Shown here: positions 1 through 5,744 of the stretch, one piece after another
How the letters are laid out: every line of letters begins with the position of its first letter
How positions within the stretch are numbered: position 1 is the stretch's first letter
Assembly: GCA_964613675.1 (NCBI GenBank)
Contig: CAZTIH010000114.1
Span: 1-8,286 of the forward strand
Direction: 5' to 3'
DNA: 8,286 bases
Origin: DAIUCA01 sp964613675
Lineage (GTDB): Bacteria; Pseudomonadota; Gammaproteobacteria; Competibacterales; Competibacteraceae
Position numbers and translations under genes: made by a program
Notes under the pieces: model-generated
What the model was told of the DNA's origin: nothing
Databases searched by the model: none
The model's input: the letters and a program-made list of their open reading frames with translations, nothing else

Positions 1-319
1 GATAGAGATGCAACGCCAACAGCGGCTGTTCAGGGGGAGGATCGAGTTGCAAATGCACACACAACAAATGCAATCGCCAATCGACACCCCCCCATTGTTT
101 TACGAGTTGACGGTGAAATTGAATCGGCGTGTCGCTTTCAAGCAGTTGCTGAAATCGACGACCGATGGCATCTCCCATCAACGGGGGACCGTAGGGGGGT
201 AAATACATCGCGTCCTGCGACCACACAAAATTTAATGCCACGCGGTCTTTCGCCGCCAATGCCCGATAAAATGCTTCTTCCACCGCTTCGGGGGACGTAA
301 AAGTCACTTTTGATGTCAT
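1..319 (-). CDS. SnoaL-like / NTF2-like family protein, 5' part (3' end beyond window)
   Basis: On the minus strand an open frame starts at the ATG complementary to 317-319 and runs 106 codons without a stop to the window edge, so the gene is partial. The N-terminus begins MTSKVTFTSPEAVEEAFYRA, followed at residues 21-45 by a stretch ending in WSQDAMYLPPYGPP and then a GxxIGRRFQQLL helix. The pattern of an N-terminal helix (EEAFYRAL..KD), an acidic/aromatic segment and a PLxGxxxIxxxF turn is typical of SnoaL-like, NTF2-fold proteins. These are small cone-shaped proteins that bind or isomerise diverse small ligands, so the substrate cannot be predicted. An AAAGG-like ribosome-binding sequence lies upstream of the start. 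The gene is divergent from yhhQ with about 80 bases between them. Family assignment is from motif recognition only; the specific function is unknown. Confidence 0.7.
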   Translation of the reverse strand, partial: MTSKVTFTSPEAVEEAFYRALAAKDRVALNFVWSQDAMYLPPYGPPLMGDAIGRRFQQLLESDTPIQFHRQLVKQWGGVDWRLHLLCVHLQLDPPPEQPLLALHLY

Positions 320-398
320 AAATCGCCTTTGCTATCGGTTTCGCGCTGGCTTACACCTTACAACGCTTCATGCTTTCTTTGTCATTGGATTTCTGCCC

Positions 399-941
399 AT
401 GCTTTTGTTTTCACTCCCTTTTTTGCTCGCCACCTTTGCGATGATGGGGGTCGTAGCGGCCTCCAACTATCTCGTCCAATTCCCCATTGCCCCCTTTGAA
501 GATTGGTTAACTTATGGGGCGTTGAGCTATCCCTTTGCGTTCCTCGTCACCGATCTCAGCAACCGCCGCTTAGGCCCCGATACGGCTAAAAAAGTGGTGT
601 ACATGGGGTTTTTACTGGCGGTCGTGCTGTCGTTATGGCTGGCCCCATGGCGCATTGCCCTCGCGTCGGGTACCGCTTTTTTGTTGGGTCAACTGTTAGA
701 CGTGTGGGTATTTACCCGCCTCAAACAGGGGTCATGGTGGCGGGCTCCGTTGATTTCATCGGGGATCGCCTCAGTGGTGGATACGGGGTTGTTTTTTGGC
801 TTGGCCTTTGCGGGAGAAGACCTGCCGTGGGTGACCTGGGCCATCGGCGATTTGTTCGTAAAATGGGGGATGGCATTGGGGTTATTGCTCCCGTTCCGAC
901 TGCTCATGGGGAAAACCCCTACCCCCGCAACCGCCCATTAG
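399..941 (+). CDS. yhhQ: YhhQ/VUT-family queuosine precursor transporter
   Basis: A 180-residue, very hydrophobic protein with about five or six membrane segments (roughly residues 3-27, 39-53, 66-87, 89-105, 116-137 and 143-168). Family motifs are SNYLVQ at 22-27, FLVTDL at 48-53, GQLLDVWVF at 97-105 and the WW pair at 113-114 before an AP. These mark the VUT_1/DUF165 family, whose E. coli member YhhQ imports preQ0/preQ1 across the inner membrane for making queuosine in tRNA. At 180 residues it is shorter than the E. coli protein (about 221), mainly from a shorter N-terminus and fewer residues between helices. From memory, the wording LASGTAF...LPWVTWA.GD..VK resembles alphaproteobacterial members. 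The ATG at 399 has a GGA nine bases upstream. No other queuosine gene is in the window, so its job rests on family membership alone. Confidence 0.85.
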   Translation: MLLFSLPFLLATFAMMGVVAASNYLVQFPIAPFEDWLTYGALSYPFAFLVTDLSNRRLGPDTAKKVVYMGFLLAVVLSLWLAPWRIALASGTAFLLGQLLDVWVFTRLKQGSWWRAPLISSGIASVVDTGLFFGLAFAGEDLPWVTWAIGDLFVKWGMALGLLLPFRLLMGKTPTPATAH

Positions 942-964
942 CTATGTACAATCCGCCGTCCGCC

Positions 965-997
965 CGCGCTGACGATTTGGCGCGATTTGTGTTTTTT
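965..997 (+). terminator. Possible weak terminator after yhhQ
   Basis: CGCGC at 965-969 can pair with GCGCG at 980-984 across a 10-base loop. A run of six T lies at 992-997, seven bases past the stem. The stem is only 5 bp and the T run is displaced, so this is a weak candidate. It sits in the 98-base gap between yhhQ and fabA, where a yhhQ terminator and a fabA promoter would both be expected. I see no convincing -35/-10 pair there; a TACAAT at 947-952 is the best -10 match but has no good -35. Confidence 0.25.
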
Positions 998-1039
998 AGC
1001 CGGTTCCCACACCCCTTACCCAAAAAGTAACTCATCATC

Positions 1040-1552
1040 GTGACCCGTCTTAATCAGTATTCCCGTGAACAGCTCCTGACCTGTGGGCGCGCCGAACTTT
1101 TCGGGCCGAACAACGCCCAGCTCCCCCTACCGCCCATGTTGATGGTGGATCGGATTACCGAAATCAACGAAAACGGCGGCAGCTTTGAAAAGGGCTACAT
1201 CCGCGCTGAACTCGATATTTCTCCGGAGCAATGGTTTTTCCAATGTCATTTCCAAGGCGATCCCGTGATGCCGGGCTGTTTGGGCCTGGACGCCATGTGG
1301 CAACTCGTAGGGTTTTACTTGGCGTGGCGCGGGGCACCGGGTCGCGGGCGGGCGTTGGGTTGTGGTGAAGTCAAGTTTACGGGCCAGGTGTTACCGCATG
1401 TCCGTTTACTGACCTATCACATTCACTTAAAGCGTCTCGTGTTACGCAAACTCGTCGTCGGTGTCGCCGATGCCACGATGGAGGCGGACGGACGCGAAAT
1501 CTATGCCGGCAAAGATTTGAAAGTCGGTCTATTCACTTCCACCGAATTTTAG
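1040..1552 (+). CDS. fabA: 3-hydroxydecanoyl-ACP dehydratase/isomerase FabA
   Basis: This 170-residue protein aligns almost end to end with E. coli FabA (172 residues). FabA is the cytoplasmic hot-dog-fold enzyme that dehydrates 3-hydroxydecanoyl-ACP and isomerises trans-2- to cis-3-decenoyl-ACP, the branch point to unsaturated fatty acids. The catalytic pair is present at the canonical numbers: His70 in CHFQGDPVMPG and Asp84 in GCLGLDAMWQL. The aspartate (rather than FabZ's glutamate) and the DAMWQLVGFYL helix separate it from FabZ. GRGRALG (101-107) and GEVKFTGQVLP (109-119) are further family blocks. The start is GTG at 1040, giving an N-terminus (MTRLNQYSREQLL) that matches the FabA family start; no better ATG exists and the ribosome-binding site is weak. 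fabB follows after nine bases, so the two form an operon. Confidence 0.97.
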   Translation: MTRLNQYSREQLLTCGRAELFGPNNAQLPLPPMLMVDRITEINENGGSFEKGYIRAELDISPEQWFFQCHFQGDPVMPGCLGLDAMWQLVGFYLAWRGAPGRGRALGCGEVKFTGQVLPHVRLLTYHIHLKRLVLRKLVVGVADATMEADGREIYAGKDLKVGLFTSTEF

Positions 1553-1554
1553 GA
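1551..1554 (+). promoter_or_regulatory. fabB ribosome-binding site overlapping the fabA stop
   Basis: AGGA at 1551-1554 lies seven bases before the fabB ATG at 1562 and shares two bases with the fabA stop codon TAG (1550-1552). This supports the fabB start and suggests translational coupling of the two genes. Confidence 0.7.
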
Positions 1555-1561
1555 ATCCGTT

Positions 1562-2791
1562 ATGCGCCGAGTCGTGGTTACTGGTTTGGGCATTGCGAGC
1601 AGCATCGGCGTCGGACAGGCGGCGGTGCGCGAGAGCTTGCAAACGGGCCGCAGTGGGTTTGTTGTCAGCGAAGCCTATCAAAAGTTAGGCTTTCGTAGCC
1701 AAATTCACGGCGCGGTACCCATCAACTTAGCCGATCACATCGATCGTCGAATCCTGCGATTTATGGGCGATGCCGCTGCGTATGCGTATCTCTCCCTGCG
1801 AGAAGCCATCGAAGACGCCCAATTACCCACCCATTTAGTTTCCCATCCGCGAACCGGTCTCGTCATGGGCACGGGGGGCGCCAGTCCAGAGAACATCGTT
1901 GCGGCCGCAGATTTACTGCGCGAAAAAGGCGTCAAGCGCGTGGGGCCGTACATGGTGACCCGCACGATGGCGAGTACGGTCGCGGCGTGTCTCGCAACGC
2001 CTTTTGGCATCAAAGGCGTTAACTATTCGATGAGTTCGGCCTGTGCAACGAGTGCGCATTGCATTGGTCACGGTGCAGAACTCATTCAATGGGGGAAACA
2101 GGACATCGTGTTTGCCGGCGGCGGCGACGAACTCCACTGGAGTACCTCCGTGCTCTTCGATGCGATGGGCGCGTTGTCCTCAAAATACAACGACCAACCC
2201 ACCCGCTCTTCGCGTCCCTACGATGTGGATCGCGATGGTTTTGTGATTGCCGGGGGCGGCGGTGCGGTGGTGTTGGAGGCCCTCGATCATGCCCTTGAAC
2301 GCAAAGCCCCGATTTACGCCGAATTAGTGGGGTATGGCGCGACTTCGGATGGCTACGACATGGTGCAACCCTCGGGAGAAGGGGCGGTTCGGTGTATGCA
2401 ACAGGCGCTCGTGGCCATTACCGACCCCATTAGCTATCTCAACCCCCATGCGACCAGCACGCCGGTGGGTGATCTCAAGGAAATTGAGGCCATCCGCGAA
2501 GTCTTTGGCACCCAAATTCCCCCCTTAAGTGCAACCAAATCGTTGACGGGACATTCATTGGGGGCTGCGGGCGCACAGGAGGCAATTTATTCCCTCATCA
2601 TGCAAAAACACGGCTTTATTGCCCCCTCGGCGAACATCGAACGACTCGATCCCGCTGCGGAAGGGTTGCCGATTGTGCGTGAACCCCGTCACGGGGTTGA
2701 GCTGCCCTTAGTGATGTCAAATAGCTTTGGATTTGGGGGAACGAATGCTTGTTTGGTTTTCCGCAAATTCAACGGTGAGTCAATGCGGTGA
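1562..2791 (+). CDS. fabB: Beta-ketoacyl-ACP synthase I FabB
   Basis: A 409-residue thiolase-fold condensing enzyme that elongates acyl-ACP with malonyl-ACP. FabB is the synthase that takes FabA's cis-3-decenoyl-ACP onward to unsaturated fatty acids. The Cys-His-His triad is visible: Cys161 in SSACATSAHCIG, His296 in NPHATSTPVGD and His331 in KSLTGHSLGAAG, with the conserved Lys326. These are each two residues lower than in E. coli FabB (163, 298, 333). The N-terminus MRRVVVTGLGIASSIG and the C-terminal NSFGFGGTNACLVF block are both complete, so the protein is intact. Direct adjacency to fabA distinguishes it functionally from FabF. Expression is presumably from a promoter upstream of fabA; no FadR- or FabR-like operator could be recognised by eye. 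Confidence 0.97.
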   Translation: MRRVVVTGLGIASSIGVGQAAVRESLQTGRSGFVVSEAYQKLGFRSQIHGAVPINLADHIDRRILRFMGDAAAYAYLSLREAIEDAQLPTHLVSHPRTGLVMGTGGASPENIVAAADLLREKGVKRVGPYMVTRTMASTVAACLATPFGIKGVNYSMSSACATSAHCIGHGAELIQWGKQDIVFAGGGDELHWSTSVLFDAMGALSSKYNDQPTRSSRPYDVDRDGFVIAGGGGAVVLEALDHALERKAPIYAELVGYGATSDGYDMVQPSGEGAVRCMQQALVAITDPISYLNPHATSTPVGDLKEIEAIREVFGTQIPPLSATKSLTGHSLGAAGAQEAIYSLIMQKHGFIAPSANIERLDPAAEGLPIVREPRHGVELPLVMSNSFGFGGTNACLVFRKFNGESMR

Positions 2792-2825
2792 ATTGGCTAG
2801 CGTCAACATCAGATTTTTTGAGGGC

Positions 2826-2862
2826 CGACGGGTTGGAACACCTGCCAGTGTCAAACCCGTCG
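2826..2862 (+). repeat. Imperfect hairpin downstream of fabB, next to the assembly gap
   Basis: CGACGGGTT (2826-2834) pairs perfectly with AACCCGTCG (2854-2862). Inside it ACAC (2838-2841) pairs with GTGT (2848-2851) around a six-base loop, with a small GGA/CA internal loop between the stems. It begins 35 bases past the fabB stop. No T run follows before the N gap (TTCATGT then N), although a T6 run precedes it, so on the minus strand the stem is followed after a purine/GC-rich spacer by an A-rich stretch of six. It could be a terminator of the fabAB transcript or a dispersed REP-like palindrome. The structure is seen directly; the role is inference. Confidence 0.6.
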
Positions 2863-2869
2863 TTCATGT

Positions 2870-2879
2870 NNNNNNNNNN
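2870..2879. other. Assembly gap (10 N)
   Basis: Ten undetermined bases join two contigs or mask an unresolved stretch. The true length and content are unknown, so the distance between fabB and the small membrane protein gene, and any reading frame crossing the gap, should not be trusted. Confidence 0.97.
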
Positions 2880-2889
2880 AAAACCTATC

Positions 2890-2893
2890 GGAG
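2890..2893 (+). promoter_or_regulatory. Ribosome-binding site of the small membrane protein gene
   Basis: GGAG at 2890-2893 lies seven bases before the ATG at 2901. It is the main evidence that this short frame is a real gene starting after the gap rather than a continuation of a frame across the Ns. Confidence 0.65.
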
Positions 2894-2900
2894 CGTCTTC

Positions 2901-3086
2901 ATGGGTGATATTTGGACGGCCCTATTCTTGGGCCTGATCGCCGCCGGGACATTAATTTTGTTTGGACCGGGCGTTAAAGCGATGATCGAAAAAAGTAAAC
3001 ACGCCAAAAAAGACTGGCCAGCGGTGATCGTGCCGCTGGTGGTGGTAGTGTTGTTTGTGGTGTTTTTGATTTCGATGGTGCGTTAA
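2901..3086 (+). CDS. Small two-helix membrane protein of unknown function
   Basis: A 61-residue protein beginning MGDIWTALFLGLIAAG. It has two predicted membrane helices (about residues 4-22 and 41-60) joined by a short lysine-rich loop, KAMIEKSKHAKKDW at 26-39. By the positive-inside rule the loop would be cytoplasmic and both ends periplasmic. The GGAG seven bases upstream and the clean hydrophobic-charged-hydrophobic pattern support a real gene. I do not recognise the family well enough to name it; a hairpin-type assembly factor or stress peptide would be a guess. It lies after fabB on the same strand, but the hairpin and the gap between them prevent any operon claim. It is convergent with the PilZ gene. 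Confidence 0.7.
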   Translation: MGDIWTALFLGLIAAGTLILFGPGVKAMIEKSKHAKKDWPAVIVPLVVVVLFVVFLISMVR

Positions 3087-3143
3087 ACCCAGCGGGAAAG
3101 CGGGCGCATCCCTGCAAAGACGGCCCTGTCAACTTCAATGGGA

Positions 3144-3177
3144 AAGCGGTAACTCACCGATCACCTGTATACCGCTT
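3144..3177. terminator. Possible hairpin between convergent genes
   Basis: AAGCGGTA (3144-3151) and TACCGCTT (3170-3177) form a perfect 8-bp inverted repeat with an 18-base loop. It lies in the 96-base gap between the stops of the small membrane protein gene and the PilZ gene, where a bidirectional terminator would be expected. There is no T run on either side and the loop is long, so an intrinsic terminator is uncertain. The ten bases GGGAAAGCGG occur twice here (3094-3103 and 3140-3149). Confidence 0.3.
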
Positions 3178-3182
3178 CTCGA

Positions 3183-3557
3183 CTAAGCCGACGGCGCAGC
3201 TTGTTGGTTTTCTTCAAACGCTTGTAAAGAGTCGATGAGCTGTTGAATGTTGGCGAGGGCTTTGGGGGACATCTGGAAAATGTGAAAACCTGTCTGATAC
3301 AGCCCCGTGGGACTGCGGCGGCTCCAAACACTTAACGCCCGTATCGGAACGAGTTCCCAGTCGCCCGAGGGTAAAATCACTTCCAGAGAGAGTTTGTAGG
3401 TTCGTTCGATGGAAATCGCTTCTTCGCTGATGACCTGCATCCCTTTCGTAGCAATATCTACCGCGTGCCCCAACAGCAGGTCGTGCTCCTCATCAAACAC
3501 ACGAAGATGAATGCGTAGATTCCAGCGACGTTCGCGACGCTGATCTTTGGGTTCCAT
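3183..3557 (-). CDS. PilZ-domain protein (probable c-di-GMP receptor)
   Basis: A 124-residue single-domain protein whose start is the ATG complementary to 3555-3557. PilZ domains bind cyclic di-GMP through an arginine-rich RxxxR motif and a following [D/N]xSxxG motif. Here arginines cluster at residues 7-15 (QRRERRWNLR, which can be read as RxxxR from R7 or R11), and D34-I-A-T-K-G39 fills the second motif with alanine in place of serine. The stretch LRVFDEEHDLLLGHAVDIATKGMQVISEE is the typical beta-barrel start of a stand-alone PilZ family; GFHIFQMSP near residue 90 ends the barrel before a C-terminal helix (about 98-115). It is probably a cytoplasmic adaptor. It is divergent from the yehP-like gene with 84 bases between starts; GAGG about 11 bases upstream is a mediocre ribosome-binding site. 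Target process unknown. Confidence 0.85.
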   Translation of the reverse strand: MEPKDQRRERRWNLRIHLRVFDEEHDLLLGHAVDIATKGMQVISEEAISIERTYKLSLEVILPSGDWELVPIRALSVWSRRSPTGLYQTGFHIFQMSPKALANIQQLIDSLQAFEENQQAAPSA

Positions 3558-3641
3558 AATGGTGAATACCTCGTGAAAACGGCCCTAGGGGTCGAAAGCC
3601 ACTCACTTTACTCCCACAGCCCCTGCTTGCGAATTCTAAAA

Positions 3642-4784
3642 ATGAATGATGCGTTATCTCAAACTGTTCGGCGTTGGCGATTGTTGTTGGGACGCTATGC
3701 CAAAAACCAGCTCCCTCCGCCCAGTGGCACAGATCAATCCCTTGAACAGATCCTCGATGCCCTCTATCAGCGCGAATACGAATCCCGTGGCGTACGCGGT
3801 GATTCTCCGGAACGGGTGGAGGGCCAAGGGGGGGGTTTAGAAGCGAGTGTGCTCAATGTCCCTCGCTGGTTGAATGAGATTCGCGAACTTTTCCCCCAGT
3901 CCGCTTGCGAAACTCTTGAACGTCACGCGCTAGATCGTTACGGGCTCGTCGAACTGTTGAACGATCCCGCCGTTCTCAAAACGCTCGAACCCAACGAACA
4001 GCTCTTAAAGTCACTGCTTTTGTTGCGGGGACAGATCAACGAATCGGTGCTTCACACGGTGCGTCAAGTGATTCGCAAAGTCGTGGATGAACTGCTTAAA
4101 CGGCTGAAACCAGCGGTACAAAACGCCTTTAGCGGCCCCCTTCACCGTCAACGCAGCCTGTTGGCCAGTCATCGCAATTTTGATGCGTGGGGAACCCTGC
4201 GCGCCAACCTTCGCCACTATGACATGGAACGTCGTCAACTCATTCTCAGTGAACCCCGTTTTTGGCGTCGGCAACGATCCTTAATCCCTTGGACGGTCAT
4301 GTTATGCATTGACCAGAGCGGGAGCATGGCGGATTCCGTGATTCACAGCGCGGTTCTTGCGGGGGTACTGGCCCAGCTCCCCACCCTTAAGCTGCGCCTA
4401 TTTCTCTTTGACACGGCGGTAGTCGATGCCAGCGACCGAGTAGCAGATCCGGTGGAACTCTTGCTGAGTGTCCAACTTGGGGGCGGAACCGATATTGGAC
4501 AGGTACTGACCTACGCCGAGTCACAGATCGACCAACCCCATAGAACGGTCTTGGTGTTAATCAGCGATTTTGAGGAAGGCGGCAGTGTGCAAAAGATGCT
4601 GTCAACGGTGAAACGGCTGTACGGAGCGGGCGTAACGCTGTTGGGATTAGCCGCATTGGATCAAACCGCAAACGCCTGTTACGACCGCAAGATGGCGGCG
4701 GCCCTAGCTGAACGGGGAATGAGCATCGGTGCCTTGACGCCGGAACACTTTGCTCAGTGGTTGGCGCAGCAGTTGCGGACTTAA
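3642..4784 (+). CDS. yehP: YehP-like von Willebrand factor A domain protein
   Basis: A 380-residue protein closely resembling E. coli YehP (about 378 residues). The N-terminal half (1-215) is a helical region with RRWRLLLG at 10-17, LFPQ at 83-86, the helix RQVIRKVVDELLKRL and the RNFD..GTLRANL block (178-190) seen in YehP. The C-terminal half is a VWA domain with a complete metal-ion-dependent adhesion site: DQSGS at 224-228 (DxSxS), Thr283 in GGGTDIG and Asp309 in ISDFEEGG. There is no signal peptide or membrane helix, so it is cytoplasmic. Such proteins usually work with a MoxR-type AAA ATPase, encoded beside yehP in E. coli (yehL/yehM), but none is in this window. I chose ATG 3642 because the upstream GTG at 3573 would add 23 residues lacking any counterpart in YehP; neither has a strong ribosome-binding site. 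Cellular role unknown. Confidence 0.85.
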   Translation: MNDALSQTVRRWRLLLGRYAKNQLPPPSGTDQSLEQILDALYQREYESRGVRGDSPERVEGQGGGLEASVLNVPRWLNEIRELFPQSACETLERHALDRYGLVELLNDPAVLKTLEPNEQLLKSLLLLRGQINESVLHTVRQVIRKVVDELLKRLKPAVQNAFSGPLHRQRSLLASHRNFDAWGTLRANLRHYDMERRQLILSEPRFWRRQRSLIPWTVMLCIDQSGSMADSVIHSAVLAGVLAQLPTLKLRLFLFDTAVVDASDRVADPVELLLSVQLGGGTDIGQVLTYAESQIDQPHRTVLVLISDFEEGGSVQKMLSTVKRLYGAGVTLLGLAALDQTANACYDRKMAAALAERGMSIGALTPEHFAQWLAQQLRT

Positions 4785-4858
4785 AATGAAAATGTCTCGA
4801 AACATCGGCGTTTTAACCAGCGGATTTCAACGGCCACGGTTTGCCCCATGCGCGACAA

Positions 4859-4889
4859 GCCCCGTCTTTCAGAGCGGGGAGGATGTCAA
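4859..4889. mobile_element. IS200/IS605-end-like hairpin (possible remnant)
   Basis: CCCCG (4860-4864) pairs with CGGGG (4875-4879); TCT (4865-4867) pairs with AGA (4871-4873) around the loop TTC, with G4874 bulged. It is preceded by AAG and followed by AGGATG and TCAA (4886-4889). Read on the minus strand it is TTGACATCCTCCCCG...CGGGGCTT, a layout I recall from subterminal hairpins flanking IS200/IS605/IS1341 (tnpB) elements, with TCAA a known right-end cleavage tetranucleotide in IS608. No transposase or tnpB coding remains, and I find no matching left end. It sits in the 109-base gap between two convergent stops and has no T run, so it is not a canonical terminator. The hairpin is seen; the element identity is inference from memory. 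Confidence 0.45.
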
Positions 4890-4893
4890 TCCA

Positions 4894-5613
4894 TCACGGG
4901 GTATTGGCTTCGACAATCAGCATATAGCCCTCTCCGCGAATGGTACGCAGCAAGGTAGGTTGGCGCGAATCATCCTGGAGTTTGCGCCGCAACTTCCCCA
5001 CCAACACATCAATGCTGCGATCTTCGTGTTGCCAGCTCCGCCCGTTAATCGCTTCCATAATCTGGTCACGAGTCAAGATTTCTTTGGGGTGCGTCACCAA
5101 TAACGATAACAAGATGAGTTCGTGACTGGTTAAATGCACCGTTTGGCCCTGTTCATCGTAAAGCTCTTGACTCGACAAATTGAATTGCCACCCCCGAAAT
5201 GCCACCACTTGGGCCACCGGCGCGATTTCCTGACGAAAAGATTTTTGACGCCGCCGCAAGATCGCCCGAATCCGCGCCAATAGCTCTCGCAACTCGAAGG
5301 GTTTCGTCAAATAATCGTCTGCACCGAGTTCTAGGCCCACGATCTTGTCGAGGGGGTCATCTTTCCCCGTCACCATGATGAGGGCCGTTTCGGGGTTATG
5401 GAGCTGTAGCTCGCGGGTGAGACTAAATCCATCTTCATCGGGCAAAATTAAATCCATCAAAATTAACGCGACCCCCTGCTGGGCCAACTGTTGACGCATT
5501 TCTGCCCCGTTGCTCGCGACGATTACCTCAAACCCCTCTTGGGTCAGATAACGAGCCAATAACCGACGCAAACTCGGATCGTCGTCCACCAGTAAAATAC
5601 GCTGCTTCGACAT
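4894..5613 (-). CDS. OmpR/PhoB-type response regulator, no kinase nearby
   Basis: With the start at 5613 (MSKQRILLVDDD) this is a 239-residue two-domain regulator of usual family length. The receiver domain (1-122) has the acidic pair Asp11/Asp12, phospho-acceptor Asp54 in LMDLILPDEDG, Thr82 and Lys104 in LTKPFELRELLARI. The winged-helix DNA-binding domain (about 137-235) carries LTSHELILL, DRSIDVLVGKLRRKL and TIRGEGYML. It should bind DNA and control transcription when phosphorylated. No histidine kinase is encoded here: downstream is the convergent yehP gene and upstream the divergent relA, so the partner is elsewhere. In-frame starts at 5715 (TTG), 5712 and 5709 (ATG) would add 32-34 residues with no receiver-domain match, and 5619 adds two. 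The regulated genes cannot be read from sequence. Confidence 0.9.
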   Translation of the reverse strand: MSKQRILLVDDDPSLRRLLARYLTQEGFEVIVASNGAEMRQQLAQQGVALILMDLILPDEDGFSLTRELQLHNPETALIMVTGKDDPLDKIVGLELGADDYLTKPFELRELLARIRAILRRRQKSFRQEIAPVAQVVAFRGWQFNLSSQELYDEQGQTVHLTSHELILLSLLVTHPKEILTRDQIMEAINGRSWQHEDRSIDVLVGKLRRKLQDDSRQPTLLRTIRGEGYMLIVEANTP

Positions 5614-5632
5614 CGGCATGATTGCAAGCCAT

Positions 5633-5663
5633 TGGACACGAAAATGATGAAGGCTAATGTAAT
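5633..5663 (+). promoter_or_regulatory. Weak candidate promoter for relA
   Basis: TGGACA (5633-5638, five of six to the -35 consensus) and TGTAAT (5658-5663, five of six to the -10 consensus) face relA, but the spacer is 19 bases, longer than ideal. They lie in the 131-base region between the response-regulator start (5613) and relA (5745). Eye-based call with a high false-positive rate. Confidence 0.2.
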
Positions 5664-5744
5664 GCAAACAGCGTCCCGACCCCATGCAATCCTGCGTAAA
5701 AATCGCCATCATCAAACGACCTTATTCAGACGGGGATAATCGTC

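Noticed and set aside
8..202. Plus-strand 64-codon frame at the left edge.
   Set aside because: It lies opposite the SnoaL-like gene, whose minus-strand translation is clearly protein-like; the plus frame has low-complexity, family-free content.
2727..3086. A single 119-codon frame overlapping the end of fabB and running through the N gap into the small membrane protein.
   Set aside because: It crosses ten undetermined bases, overlaps fabB in another frame, and its only protein-like part begins at the ATG at 2901, which has its own ribosome-binding site.
3573..3641. N-terminal extension of the yehP-like gene from GTG 3573.
   Set aside because: No ribosome-binding site, no similarity to the YehP N-terminus, and it would nearly abut the divergent PilZ start.
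4859..4889. The hairpin as an intrinsic terminator for yehP or the response regulator.
   Set aside because: There is no T run after the stem on either strand, so it does not fit the canonical form, though some role in transcript ending cannot be excluded.
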